Source: Mesaphorura yosii (taxonomy: Eukaryota > Arthropoda > Collembola > Poduromorpha > Tullbergiidae). Taken from it: a stretch of DNA of 64,000 nt. The translations under genes were made by a program, and so were the position numbers. Each line of letters opens with the position of its first letter. Within the stretch, counting starts at the first letter, position 1. The stretch covers positions 248,001-312,000 of the forward strand of contig WIXG01000008.1 in NCBI GenBank assembly GCA_009869945.1. Reading direction: 5' to 3'. The notes beneath the pieces are model-generated. The model was not told the DNA's origin and did no database searches. It saw nothing but the letters and a program-made list of their open reading frames with translations. Below are positions 49,705 through 62,162 of this stretch, in pieces.

Positions 49705-51658
49705 ATTAAGAGGAGACTCAAAATTCGGATGTTTCAGAAGTGAACCGAGCTAAATGAAGCTTCTGCCGAGCGGCGAACCTGGCCGCATTCGATCAAGTGG
49801 AATGGAGTCCAAGTGTGAACTATCACGCCCCTGTTCCCAGCTAATTAATTGAAGTTTGACATGCCATAAGCGAGACCAATCATTCGCGTCTCAAAGGCTC
49901 TTGAATCGTGTCACATTCGCATATACGTTCGAGTGTCCTCACTGCATGTGATGATTCTTCGGCGATACTGCATTGGTGATATCGGCACACTGTCGCATTT
50001 TGTTACATAAAAATTTTTGCAAGACTTGCCATGGCGTGGCGAACAATGCTGATAAGGAGCGAAAAATGAGAAGCTTCAATTGAATATTGCGGAATTTGCT
50101 GTCATGTCTAGCGCCTAGCCATCAATCCCATCGCACCATTATACTCGTATGGAAAGTATGGATAATTTATGCCAAGTCGTCATGCGCTTGATTTTACTAG
50201 AATGCTGCGTTAAACACGAGGCATATGCTACAAAGCTTCCGTGATTTTCGCTTCCACACGTTGGGTGTTACCAAAGCAGTTCCAGCCGACACCGACCGTC
50301 TGACTGCCATTCTAACGCAAATCAAGCCTCCATTAACGGTCACACCTAGAATGAAATGTGATATGACGTGAGTCTTTTTTTTCATTGAAATATGGCGTTT
50401 AAGACTGGGTACTCTGTGCTGCATCTTTGGCATTGCAACCTGCATACTTGCATGTTGCATCGCAATCGCACAACGACCACGTTCTCACAGGGTGCCCAAG
50501 CCCGTCTCAAGTTTCTCATGTCAAGTCCAAGTGCAAGTTCACACTTTCTTTGCTTTTGCCCCTGACTTGGCCTGACTTGGCCTGACTTAACTGCACTCCG
50601 TTCCGTTACTGTCATGGGTTGCCAGTTCAGTAACTGTGTAAAATAAAATGTCAACTCTGTATTTATGCTTTTCACACGACTCGTATTGCACTGACGACGC
50701 TGAGATCATGCTCTATGCGCCATGCACTTTCTATTCTATTTCTACGCGAGCTCCATGTCAAAAGCCACAGCCGAAGCGAAGCTGTGTTTATGTTTGTACT
50801 TTAACCCCTTCCAGACTCTGACTCTCTTCTTGCCTTGCGAGCTCGAGTTTCGTCAGTTTCTTACGTTGGTTCGCTGCTTAGCAGCTTATTGACTTAAATC
50901 AGCCTAAATTAGATAAATAAGTGTAAATTTTATCAAATGCATTACTCACACATGGCTGAGCATTGTACGCAAATGCAAGTCGAGTCCATTAGTCGCCTTG
51001 CCATATTAATGCGCCTTGCCCTTGAATGGACTCAAGACAAGAACAAGACATCGGAATAGACGACACGTACGTGATGTCTGAACTAAATGGTAAATGCAGG
51101 GCGAGTTTCAGTCGTACTCCTGTTCTTGACTTGTACTCGGCTTGTATTTTCTCATGCTCATGTCTTTATCACGCATTACATCGTGTCCAACATAAACTTA
51201 ACTTGGTGTCTGTCTTGTCTTGCCTGCTAATCGCAACACTTTCTTGGTCGTAAAAATTCTTGCTGATAGATAAACTGTGAAGTGAGGAACTGACAATAAT
51301 TCGAGTCTGAAGTTCCGCGTGGGTTACGTAATCGAGACATCGGCGGCGTGTGGCGGCAGCTGAAACTTGACCAGGCCAATTCAATTCAATGCCAATCACG
51401 AATGAAATGACGAACGTTCGATATTTTCATTTATTAACCGACCCAATTACTGAGACTCAGTGCTGAGTGGTTTTGGCTCGTGAGGAATGTGCGCTTGTAC
51501 TTAAAGGAGAATAATAAGAAATGGTCCACCATTCAACTTCAACATGCTTGATTTCCTCGTTCACACTTAAATTCAGTTTCATTGATTGGTGAGTAGTGAA
51601 TTTTCTGCAAGTGTCACAATTGAACAGAACCAGAAAAAAGCAACGCAAAAACCTCAAC
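49705..51658. other. Gene-free stretch
   Basis: Nearly 2 kb upstream of both flanking genes, with no exon chain recognised. It contains a short tandem of the 10-base unit CCTGACTTGG at 50561-50588 (nearly three copies). The promoters of the PLC-X and ACE-like genes should lie at the two ends. Confidence 0.45.
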
Positions 51659-53870
51659 ATGAACTGCAACTGGAAATTCTTACTTGGCCTCCTTTGCATG
51701 GTTTTCGTCTCCATCACGCTTCTGGTCGTCTTTCTGAGCAACAAAAGCGATAGCGATAGTGGCGGTCGCGAAGGGAAATCTGAGACCGGCAGCAGTCGCC
51801 GAGCGACGACCACAAACTTGGCGTACAGTGAAAGCGAAGTGCGGGCAAACGCGTTTGTGAGGAGTCTCAATGAAAAGTTGATTCAAGAATGTGAGCGGCA
51901 CGCCACAGCGGTTTGGAACGCGAAGCTCCAAATTCCAGACGCGAACCGGTCAAGGCAAGCGTATTTGGACAGCCTAGCCCATCGACAACGATTCGTATCC
52001 GCCGTTCTTCAAAGTGGGGCCAAACTGGATGCGATCGGCACGGACTGGCAATCATATCAGAACGAAACCTTAAAGAACCTCGTGCATCAAATTCTTGTGT
52101 CTGGAGCGGCCGTCACGGCGCAACAGCAGAACGACCCAAACGGATTTCACTTTCTTAGACTCGCCCAATTCGAAGAAATGTACCGGCATCGAATCGTGAG
52201 GATCATCGACCCACTCCTGCAACAAATCGACGAGTCGGAGTTCGAGGAGGCGCAGCTGGGCGGTCCAAAGCCGAGCACTTCTCATGCGCGCATTCAGCTT
52301 AACAAGAAAATTTGGATTCAGTTTCATGATGAGATGGGGCAATTTGTACGCGATGAGATTTATCCGGAGACGATACAGATTCTACAACGAGAGCTTCACG
52401 GCAGTGAAGGCAACCGCAACGGTCCTGTCCTTGGAACTGCAACGGAGGAAGAGTTCACGACCTTCAGCAGCTACTATCACACGATGCAATCTGAACTCGA
52501 CGCAATCCTCGAGAAGATTCGCCCTCTCTACACTTTGTTGCATGCACACGTCCGTGGCACTTCACGCGAAGTGCAGAAGACAGCTGCGCCGGGAGGTCAA
52601 GCGCAGATCGCGTCGAACGGTTCCATTCCAATGCACGTAATCAGCGCTTTCGGAAATTGGGTTCACTCAAAAGACGACGGAGCGCCATTCGACCAGATTC
52701 AGATGGTGCACATCACGCACAACATCGACAAGAAGAAAATGAGTCTCGAGCGGCTGCTTGATGGTGTAAATGAATTGTTCCTGTCTCTCAATCTAACGAC
52801 TGGCGATGATAACGGGCTTCCGGAGTCATTCTGGTCGCAGTCCGAGCTCGTGAGCCGTTCTGTTCAGGACGACAGTGGTGATTACGAGACAGCCTGCGAC
52901 GACGTGCTGGACGTATGCCGAGTCGATAATTACAAGACGGTGTTTTGCGACGACGTCTCGTACGAGAACTTTCGAGATTTTCATATCAAACTGGGCACCA
53001 TTAAATACATGATGATTGCTAAACCTGGACTCACTCTACCGAGTCGTGGAATCAATCCCAGTAAGTCAAACCCATTCCGTGTTGTGCCAGACGTGAGTTC
53101 TTTCTAATTATTCACCCGTTTTTCCATTCTTATTTCCAGTTCTGCTTCACGCCAACGGAATGGTTTGGAATCTGCTCTCCGCATCACCGCAATACATTGA
53201 CGGACTCAACATTTGGCACCACGAAGACTGGCAACGCGAGGAGGCGCTCCCTCACGACTTCACCGCAACAGTAAACTTCCAGTACAACCAGGCACTCGCC
53301 GTTTTACCACGCATGATGGAGTTCATCTCACAGCAGAAGTGGCTGGCGTCCGTGTTGGCAGGCAAATCAAAGGTCAATTCGTCAAACTGTGAGTACTGGC
53401 GATGGCGAGAAGAGCTGGAAGGAGTTCAGCCGCCAGAATTACGACGAGCATCGCAACTTGACGGATTTGCGGCTCTGAAGAACCCGCGGAAGCTGTACGA
53501 GGCATTTATTGGGGACATTATTGGGTTCCAGCTGCATCGAACCCTCTGCGAGGTGGCAGACGAGTATGTGCCGCTGGCCGCCGGTTCCATCGACTCTGGG
53601 CAGGAAGACCCCGCTTACAAACCTCTCCAACAATGTGATATCAGTAACAGTAGTTACGCTAGTAAATTATTACTTGAGTTTATGAGCATGGACACGACAA
53701 AACCACTACGGGATGTTCTGTACCAAGTGACAGGATCGGCTAAGATCAGCGTCGATGCGCTGCTAGACTACTTTGAGCCTTTGTACCATTTTCTGAGTTC
53801 GAATAACTTAAAGAGTAAGTTCCCGATTGGGTGGGATAACAAAATGAACAATTATCCGAGCTGTATTTAA
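51659..53870 (+). CDS. ACE-like membrane protein lacking zinc ligands
   Basis: This is a homologue of angiotensin-converting enzyme (peptidase family M2) that looks catalytically dead. The exons are 51659-53060 and 53140-53870, giving 710 residues. A short cytoplasmic N-terminus is followed by a membrane span at about 7-28, so it is likely a type II or signal-anchored protein, followed by a Ser-rich stalk. Family landmarks are IRPLYTLLHAHVR, SIPMHVISAFGNWV, IGFQLHRTLCEVA, CDISNS and DALLDYFEPLYHFL. The HExxH zinc site is replaced by HIKLG (about 442-446), and the downstream GFHEA is LLHAN, so the second His and the distal Glu are lost. It resembles nematode ACN-1 in this respect. A poly(A) signal lies at 53877-53882, right after the stop. 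Confidence 0.88.
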
Positions 53871-55019
53871 TTTGTAAATAAAACCAACTTTCTTTAACTG
53901 CTGTGTATTTTAATAGGTCGTGCTCTTTTCACCACTAGCAATAAGGGCTGTTGGTATTTTGGGCTGGATTTAAGCCAAGCCTTGGAATTTATTAGGCCAC
54001 GAACCACGATGACATTGTACAATTGAACGAGGAAATCCAAACATAAACAAATCAATCCGAATGATGGTAAGCTTCTGAAGGTTGACGCACAAAATCCAAA
54101 TCTTCAAGCTTCAGTCGCCGCGCGCCCTGCCCTGCATGAGGCGGTCGTCCGAAGCTGTGTATCGTATCGTATTGCAATCAGGAAGTTTAAAGAAGTATGT
54201 TCTAATTATAAAATAACGCAACAATGAGTTGGCAGTTTGCAATTATTGTCAGACAATGCAAGAATGATGAGTAGTTGCTAATTGTGCGTGCAAATAAAAG
54301 CGTAAACTAGACAATGAAATGCTTGCATGCATGCGAGGGTTGTAATTTTAATTAAAGTTGAGCCTTTCCTGCTATGCAGTAACAAACGAGTAATTTTAAT
54401 GTAGCAATCATGACAAGCAAGTGCCATCCCAGAACTGGCAATCAAGCAAGCACCTGCGTTACGCAAATGAAAATTCACAACCGGCTCAACTTGGCAAAAA
54501 GGAGGCATCATTGCATAGGCCATTTGCGATTTGCATTCGCGTGGCGATCTGTCAAACTGGTTTACTGCTCGCGTTTACCTCCTGAGAACAAGATATGGAT
54601 CAGTAATACCAATTACATACATAACTCGAATTTGCGTAACACGTGGTCTTGCCCACACTGCCCCTTACCGTGTTTTGGTTTTGGTCATTGCCCGCTCGTG
54701 CAATACCAGAAATGACATTCCCAAGCCAGAAATGCACTTCGACTTACGCATTCGCACACGTAATCTATCGTAATCGCGAGCACGTTCGAGTTGCATTGCG
54801 AATTACGATGCAATGAAGCAAAACATGGCAGGCGCGTAGCGAAGCGAAGAGGCTACATTTCACAGACCTCAGCCTTCAGTTTTCAGTCTAGCTGAATAAA
54901 ATCGTCGGCGACCCAAGTTCAGCTGATCATTTGTGCTTGTGCATTCGACCTCTTCTAACGTATCAGCAACTTTCAATTTCATTAAACCACACTTAACAAG
55001 CCCTCCAGCCCAGGCAAAC
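53871..55019. other. Gene-free stretch
   Basis: After the poly(A) signal of the ACE-like gene, about 1.1 kb holds no exon chain I can support. The short frames on both strands are low in complexity. The lipocalin promoter should be near its right end. Confidence 0.45.
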
Positions 55020-55974
55020 ATGGGTTCATTAACAAGTGCCTTGAATGTGCTGGGCGTCGTCCTCGCGTACATTTTGTTCAACTCCATCGTCTCAACAAAC
55101 GGACAACTGATGCAGCTTGGACCCTGCCCGAAGGTTCCTCCGATGAAGAATTTCAACACGACTGCTGTGAGTCCACGAGCGTCGACCTGATCTGAGGCTA
55201 AACTGGTTTGATTTGATTTTAACTGCACCGTATTAATTAATCTAATTTCAGTACGCTGGTCTGTGGCACGAAGTCGAGAAGTATTGGTTCCTTTTTGAAG
55301 CGACTACTTCCTGTGTGCGAGTTCACTACTTTGAGACGAAAAACGACGACGGTAGCTTCGGAGTAGAAATTAATCAATTTGATAACATGTAAGTAAAGAA
55401 TATGGCTCCTTTTCGGTGCAAGCTGGACATTTACGAGGTATTGATTTTGTTTCTTATTCATTTTTTTAAAGACTGAGAACAACGATGACCAATCCGGGAC
55501 TCACGAGATTCAACAGCGACGACGGAAGCGCAGACCTGATGCTGGACCTTGAAATCACACAGTCGCCAATTCCATGTAAGAAACGCATTTCGGTGTAGAC
55601 AAAGACATATACCCGAAGTTCATGCATTGTAATTTGCAAAATGTTGGTTTCATGACAGTCGTCGTCAAGTACCCTTACATGGTAGTCGACACCGATTACA
55701 AGACGTACACGATTAAATGGACGTGCACGAATACGGGGCCAATGAATATGCGTAAGTATTTGCATGTTACATTTTGCGAGCATTGGCTTCGAATAACATG
55801 CGCACAATTTCGACAATTTCGTATTCACATTTATCAATTTCAGAGAGTCTTTGGATTCTATCACGAACTAAATCTCTGCCACCACAGTCCCGAAAAAAGA
55901 TTTACAACGTGTTGAAGGACGCAGGAATCTCAACGAGTCAGATACGCAAGTCAGATCCAAATCGGTGTTCGTAA
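55020..55974 (+). CDS. Apolipoprotein-D-like lipocalin
   Basis: This is a secreted carrier of small hydrophobic ligands. The exons are 55020-55166, 55252-55388, 55472-55575, 55659-55751 and 55844-55974, giving 203 residues. A signal peptide (about 1-28) is followed by CPKVPPMKNFNTTAYAGLWHEVEKY, which holds the N-terminal Cys and the GxW lipocalin signature. The strands have the expected spacing (VVVDTDYKTYTIKWTC), and the C-terminal LWILSRTKSL carries the conserved Arg. The Cys residues could form the two usual disulfides. A poly(A) signal lies at 56163-56168. The ligand is unknown. Confidence 0.92.
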
Positions 55975-56729
55975 ATCGAAAGTGAAGTTCACGGCAAACC
56001 AGAGCTGACCCTGATTAGTCAATCTTAATTAGTCTAGTTAAATGTTTTGTGTTTTCATTTACCACGTGAATGTTGTTCGTACCTGTACTATATTCTCACA
56101 AACTCTCACTCACTACGTAAGTCAAGTTACGCAATGTCAATGTTATGTTCTAGGTTACGATGAATAAATAATTCCACCGCATTAATGGCATATTTCTATC
56201 GCGTGCTCAGTTCATCCCAGTTGAAAGGGGTGAAAGATTGTTCACATAATCAATTCACTAATACAAGTCAAACGAGAGTGGACAGGTGATTTTATTGACC
56301 AATTTGGCAATGGGATAGGCTCACGCTCACATTCATGCGAATGCGAGTGTGAACGAGTTGAATGACTTTAATGACTTTGACAGTGCTTTGTTGGATTTCA
56401 TAACTGTACTACTTCATTGTCGCACGCAAGCTGAATAATGCGTCAAATGATTTGAATCGCCACATCATCTGTTGCCTTGCTTGCCGAAAATGAGTGGCAT
56501 GTTAATGACGACCAATTTGCCAATTTCAGCAAACAATTTCAAAATCAATAGATGCATTGCAGGTAGGGGGTCCATTCATTTCAAATTCCAATGAGTTTAC
56601 CATCAGCTCGTTGCTCATCCTTCTGCCACCCGGCAAACCTACCTGAGTTGACATCGTCGACCCTTGCCTGGTTTAACATCAATAGCAGGGCGACACCACC
56701 CCAACTTGGACAAACTTCAACCTCTCACC
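55975..56729. other. Gap between lipocalin and NYN gene
   Basis: Contains the lipocalin 3' end and presumably the promoter of the next gene. I see no exon or RNA gene. Confidence 0.4.
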
Positions 56730-57855
56730 ATGCAGTCTTCAAATTCCCGTCGTTTCCGTAAAGCGTCAAAGCAACAGCAAGACTCGGACACTGGAGTAGG
56801 GAACGAAGATGCAGCATTGGCCATAATTCAAGATTCAAGTAAGTCTAACTTTGTGCTGTATCCAGACGATCCTCGCTCATGCTCGGCCTCCGCGTGGACA
56901 TTGGCCATAAACTGAAATTGGCGTGCTTTCAGCGCCAACAACGTCTGATGACTACTCTTCAGCTGATGAAGGCCCAAGAAATAAGAAAGCCAAGCAACTT
57001 CATACTCAATCCGCTCCGATTGCTTCAAATTCAACCGCGCAACTACAAGAAGAGCAATTCCATGAGATCCAGCCGGTTCTGACCAGGAGCGACAGTGATT
57101 CAGACCTCCCCAAACCCGAAACTGACTTTATTTTCGACGAGCAGCTGTTCAACAACATGTTTGCCTCATCCGAAACCCTCTCTCACGACTACTCGCCCGG
57201 CAGTCCACGCCCGATCGTGATTGACGGAAGCAACATCGCGTTCTCGCACGGGAACAACAAGCACTTCTCCGAGCAGGGTATTCTCATTTGTGTCGATTAC
57301 TTTCAGCAGTGTGGTCACGACGTCAAGGTATTTGTTTCGCGTTGTCAGCACGACCAGTTCACGCGCAAGATTGCAAATGATTTGGAGGCACGACAGATTC
57401 TGGTCTTCACGCCAAGCCGCCTCGTGAACGGAAAGAGAATCACTGCGTACGATGACCGTTTCATTTTACAGTACGCTACAGTTAAAAAGGCGATTGTGGT
57501 CTCAAACGATAACTATCGAGATTTGTACGATGAGAATGAGAAGTTTCATGAAGTCATTCGAGAGCGTCTTCTTCAGTTCACGTGGCCCGAGGAAAATGTC
57601 CTCATGTTTCCCAACGACCCGCTTGGGCGGAATGGACCAAGACTGGATGAATTTCTGAAGTTTCCCAGAAATGACGCAAATGAGAAGCCAAGAACGAAAT
57701 CTCGCTCTCGGGAAAGACAAGCTGGAGAAGAGAGTGACTATGAGCAAGATCAAGAACCCGACGCCGACACATCTGGTTATGAATCTTTAGCGTCCACGGA
57801 TGGGGATAGTTGGACGACGGACGACAGCGGGGCGAACAGCGATTTGGATTTGTAA
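56730..57855 (+). CDS. Regnase-like NYN/PIN ribonuclease without CCCH finger
   Basis: This is a probable endoribonuclease of the Zc3h12 / N4BP1 / KHNYN NYN group, which in known members degrades selected mRNAs. The exons are 56730-56838 and 56933-57855, giving 343 residues. An unstructured N-terminus precedes the NYN domain at about 128-270. The acidic active-site residues are in place: Asp in PIVIDGSNIAF (134), the Asp pair in YDDRF (210-211), and Asp in VSNDNYRDL (229). The family-typical FPNDPLGRNGPRLDEFL closes the domain. The CCCH zinc finger that normally follows in Zc3h12 proteins is missing; an acidic Ser-rich tail follows instead. Confidence 0.87.
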
Positions 57856-58196
57856 GGCAAAAGCAATCAAGGACGAACCACAATTTACATTTTAAATTAT
57901 TCATGCAAAATTCCTAAAAGTTATATGAGCATTCAAAAACATTATAACTGACCAGATATTGCACTACTAATCACGTATTTTATTCGATTTCTGTAAGGCA
58001 CAATACTAAAAATAACATATGTACAGTTTTTAAGGCACTGCCTCGTATTGCAGGAAGAAAAATAGTTTAGAAGTACATCTTCGTATCTAAGAAATTGAAG
58101 TTGGAACGATTTTATTAAGAAAATGACGATAATTGCGAAATTGGCGACGGTAAGATGTAGGCAATAGTTTGAGATTTTTATTTTTACTGCGAAATA

Positions 58197-59743
58197 CTAC
58201 TCAGGCACAAAGAAAGCAGCAGGGTATGATTGAACCAAAGTTTTGAAAGCAGGCTCCAGTGTTAAATTGCTCCAGCGCCTGAAAACAAGATAAATGATAC
58301 ATGCATTTAATTTTACATAACCCTTCTCAATCTAAAAACGGTAAAGGACTCACGCAATGCAATACTGGTAAAGCGCGTCTCTATGTTCCTTGTCAGCTCT
58401 GTGTAGATAGGCCAATACAGCTAACTCTCCACAATTGGTAGCGTTTAAATGATCGCCAATAAGAGCCGGAAAACACAGTTGCTTGAGTTCTTCTAATTCG
58501 TATTTGTCGCTGGCCTTGACAAGGCCCATCAGTTCCTCGCATCCCAATTCAGGAACAGGATTCTTGGCGGAGTACATGTACTTGAGAAGAATCTTCATGA
58601 CTTCAGGATCAATATCCGTAATTTGAATATTGCCGGTTTGGGACTCAGTCATCCGTGACTCGAGCATTCTTCGAAAAACGGAGCTCCGGGCTAAGAAAGA
58701 AGTAAAGCAAAATTGTATTAATGCAACTTGAATTATGCAAGTGTCTTCCATTTCCAAATATTCAATTTAGTTGAGCATACCGGATAGAATTGATCGGTGA
58801 ACTTTAAATACAGATCCACCGCATGTGATTTTCATATCAGACTCGCGACCAGTAGTAAGTAAATCAAGGACATCATTCATAAACGTTTTCATGTGGGCAG
58901 GAATACTTCTGTCGAAAGTAGGTTGGACGGGCTCAGTTCCACGAAATGTCAATGATCCCAGCACCTTGAGCGGAATTCGAATTCGAAGCGTGCCATCAGG
59001 ATAGTACAAATTCTTCTTTGACCAGAAGTCTTCTAGAGTGAGAAGCTTAGCAAATCCCCAATCCGGTTCGTGTTTGTCGAATTTATGGAAGCCAGCATCT
59101 GAGTAATTGAAGATTAGAAACTTCATCAATTTAGACTAGACATTTTTTTCTGAAATCTCAGAAATAGGTACCGAAGGTCAACACGACTGTATCCACATTG
59201 TTGACAAGACTGACTGAAAATTTTGCGTAGACGAAGTCGGTCTTTCGGCCGCTCGAATTTCTGCCAGTTCGATTAGGTAAATCACCGATGTCTACACCTT
59301 CTCGGCAATCAATCAGCTCAAGGTAAATTCCAATTGCCAAATCTTCGTCTTTCTTGTCTTTCAATTTGAGAAATATTCTCCTACAACGAACAAGTTCGCT
59401 TAGTTTAATTAAAGCATTTCAACAGCTAGCTGTAAGCTGTGTAAGTATCAATAGCTACTCATACCATGTTGTATTTAAACCATCGAATTGAAGTTTGTAG
59501 AGTTGTGAATCCAACTTCCTGGGTATCACGCGAAGAATGTCGTCACGCTCTAGTGTTAGCTTTGGGAACACGTTGCATATGTCCTTGATATCGAAATGCA
59601 AGTCGAACGGAAACTCCTCTTTCTAGAACAAATGACATTGTTTTTTAGCCTTCATAAGATCAGCTACCGAATACTACCGAAGTTCGTTAGTTACTTACCC
59701 TAGCCTCTTGCCAAAATACACTTGGAGTCGAAGTCGAACTCAT
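58197..59743 (-). CDS. MATH-BTB protein, SPOP-like
   Basis: This is a probable substrate adaptor for cullin-3 ubiquitin ligases. The exons are 59743-59699, 59622-59465, 59380-59172, 59098-58781, 58690-58354 and 58278-58197, giving 382 residues. The MATH domain covers roughly 20-200, with DWGFAKLLTLEDFWSKKNLYYPDGTLRIRI, and the BTB domain about 220-330, with SDMKITCGGSVFKVHRSILSARSSVFRRML. A BACK-like helix pair and a conserved WSNLTLEPAFKTL end follow. The start was chosen because only this frame joins in phase to exon 2. A spliced 5' leader (donor after 59925) is likely, and another ATG at 59909 opens an overlapping frame. Confidence 0.87.
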
Positions 59744-59925
59744 TTTCCAAGCTCTCCAGTTTGATCTGATCGCTGGTATCGAGGTTTCGAATATCAAATA
59801 TAGGTGACAGGAGGGTTGACGAAACAGGAAGTCGGTACACCTGAATCATTTTACACGGCACGTTGCCATCATTTTCTTTTCCAACTAGAAGATTAAGAAC
59901 ATCGACCATAGCCCAGAAACTTACC

Positions 59926-60612
59926 TTTACGCTTGAGCTGTTCTAATGCCAATTACAAGATAGGATCCCAGAGCGTGAGATTGTGAATTTATTCAAGAGT
60001 TGATGACACAACCCTGCAATTGCGACTTTGTGACTGATACGAATAACGAAAAACAGAAATAACTCAGGAACGCAGCGTAAAGAATAAGGAGATGCCTCGG
60101 AATAATTATTGTGAGTCACTTGAGTTGAAAGCTGCTGAACATTTTACTTAAAATTCAAAATAGTACAGTGTGCACTTCTACCGTGGCCGTGGGTCTGCCT
60201 GACCAGAAAGCTTCAACTATTTGCGGACGGACAGCGTAGCTAATGAAACTTTTATGAACTGGTGCAACATGCAACGTTGCATTCTATATTCCTCTTTGCG
60301 ATAAATATGGACTGCATCTATAAATGCAAATTAAACCATGATTACGATTTACGATTTGAGCTAATTCATGATTGGCAGACAAAATTTGAATCACCAAAAC
60401 GCAGTCTCAACTCGAGTCTGCGCGAAACGTGTGCAGATGTACAGGCCGCTTCTTTGTTCGTCAGTAGTCAACTCACACGGGTTATGCAGCGCTGTCACTG
60501 CATGCTTTATTTAGTTAAAGATTACAAAGTCACAGCAGTTTAGTTAGTGGCTCACTTTGGTTCGTTTAGGTTTGTGTCAATGCAATTATCATAACGTAAT
60601 TGTATGCATAGT
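59926..60612. other. Gap between MATH-BTB and small membrane protein gene
   Basis: Contains the MATH-BTB promoter side. The plus-strand frame at 60262-60543 has no recognisable domain and I do not call it a gene. Confidence 0.4.
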
Positions 60613-61128
60613 CTACTTGAAGAAGTTTGCTGCCAGAGAACAGAAGAAAGTGACGACGCCCAGGAACTCCAGGAGGACAACGCGACAGCGGTGATTCGGA
60701 AGCTCAATGTCCTCGCATCGAGCCTCAACGGCTGGAAAGTGGCGTCGTTTCGGATGCATGCCAAACTTCTTGTCTTGTCTGCAAATGTCGGTCTGTAGTA
60801 CAGATCAGTGAGCTTAGTTACAGTTAACATACAATATGTTCTAGAAAATATTCAAAAGTAAAAACGATGCAGCAGCTTACAGTAATGACAAACATGAATA
60901 TGAGATGGGCACAGATTTGGAAGTCGCATAAGGTCTTTGGAATTCTGCCAACACCCGGCGCCAGGTGCATCGTGTCTAGAAGCAGAGGTAGGGCAAGCAA
61001 CAACAAGAAAGGGGTCTGGAAATAATATAATTACGGCGCAGCGCAGACGAACTTACGAGCCAAGATAACGGTACTGTAACCCAGACAGCCCTGAAGAAAG
61101 AAATCGCGATAGTAGTAGAGACTTGCAT
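60613..61128 (-). CDS. Unrecognised small membrane protein
   Basis: The exons 61128-61057, 61015-60881 and 60792-60613 join in phase 0 through good GT-AG sites and give 128 residues. There are probably three membrane segments: the N-terminal third (a hydrophobic hairpin around LTPFLLLLALPLLLD), ICAHLIFMFVIT, and VVLLEFLGVVTFFCSLAANFF near the end. Between the last two lies a basic hydrophilic loop with two Cys (RQDKKFGMHPKRRHF). I do not know the family. A further membrane-like segment with GKIYIIFLALCYFTAWG lies just upstream at about 61205-61270 and may be an additional 5' exon, although I could not find a donor joining it. Confidence 0.55.
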
Positions 61129-61664
61129 AAAGAGAGTATCAAAATGGGGCTTTACATTAACATATTCCAGACCTATGTTAACCCAGTGATTACGATGTCA
61201 TCCCCATGCTGTGAAATAGCACAAAGCTAAGAAAATGATGTAAATCTTCCCCAGGTAAACGTGTGTAGTCCTAAATGCGGAAATGCACATGGAAATGTTT
61301 ACTAGTAGTCAGCCCCTGCAGGCGGGTGACCGTCTATTGCGAAGTCATTCTTAAGCAAATTCAAAACTTGACCAGGCGAGCTAGAGTTTAGTGGTTTCAA
61401 ATAAAGTAGTTAAAGCACTTTAGTTTGAGTTATAAATTGCTGACACAAAGTTCGGACAAGAAGAAGGCCATCTTAGCCTTCACAAATTCCAGCGTGGCAA
61501 CAAATGCAATACTTTCTGGACACAGCTCCAATTGAGTTGAAGGAAATCTCAATTTTATTGAACACAAGTTGGTACATTTTTTTCTATTACTAGAATTGTA
61601 CTTCTATAGTTAGGATTTTCAAATTAGCACACGCGTTCCAAGTAAGGCCACTGATCGGGGATGA

Positions 61665-62162
61665 CTAGAGTAACTTTTCAAAGAAGCAGACGATGACACC
61701 CGTAATGACCAAACCGAGTCCACACCACCCGACTCTGTCCAGGTCGCTCTTCTCCCCAAAGATGAAATGCCCGAATAAGAATGTGAAGACAAACGTTAAT
61801 GAATTGGTCAACGGGCTCGCAATTGACAAATCTGCAAAGACAAAATATCTTCCTTGAGTTACGAGCTAACTAATGACTAAAGCTTTGACAAATATTGGCA
61901 TTCATTCCGCTTGGCTTGCTGTCTTACCAGTCTGGCCCAAGGCATAGTAGAACAGCAACGATCCCATTTGGTTGATACAATACGCCAGGATGTACTTCCA
62001 ATTTAGGAGTAGTGATTTAACTTCTAGTAAAAAGTTTAGCAGTCTTGAATTGGAGGCGGACGTATTTGCCGGTGTTGTTGAGCGGTCAATTCCGTACTTC
62101 ATGAACGGATTTGTGAAGCCCCAGATGACTGCTACGAGTAGCAACAGGAGCACTTCATACAT
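61665..62162 (-). CDS. TMEM234: TMEM234 homologue
   Basis: This is a small four-span membrane protein related to the drug/metabolite transporter EamA fold; its biochemical role is not established. The exons are 62162-61928 and 61831-61665, giving 133 residues, close to the family size. The N-terminus LLLLLVAVIWGFTNPFMKYG, the central YCINQMGSLLFYYALGQTG and the second half SIASPLTNSLTFVFTFLFG match the family well, as does the end with a final hydrophobic span. It is divergent from the acireductone dioxygenase gene, 492 bases away. Confidence 0.9.

Noticed and set aside
50561-50588. Short 10-base tandem repeat
   Set aside because: It is real, but three copies of a low-complexity unit carry little meaning; it is mentioned only within the gene-free stretch.
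54410-54773. Overlapping plus-strand frames in the gap before the lipocalin
   Set aside because: Two different frames are equally open, both are short, and neither has a recognisable motif or splice context.
60262-60543. Plus-strand 93-codon open frame
   Set aside because: No domain, no conserved context and a codon pattern like its non-coding surroundings.
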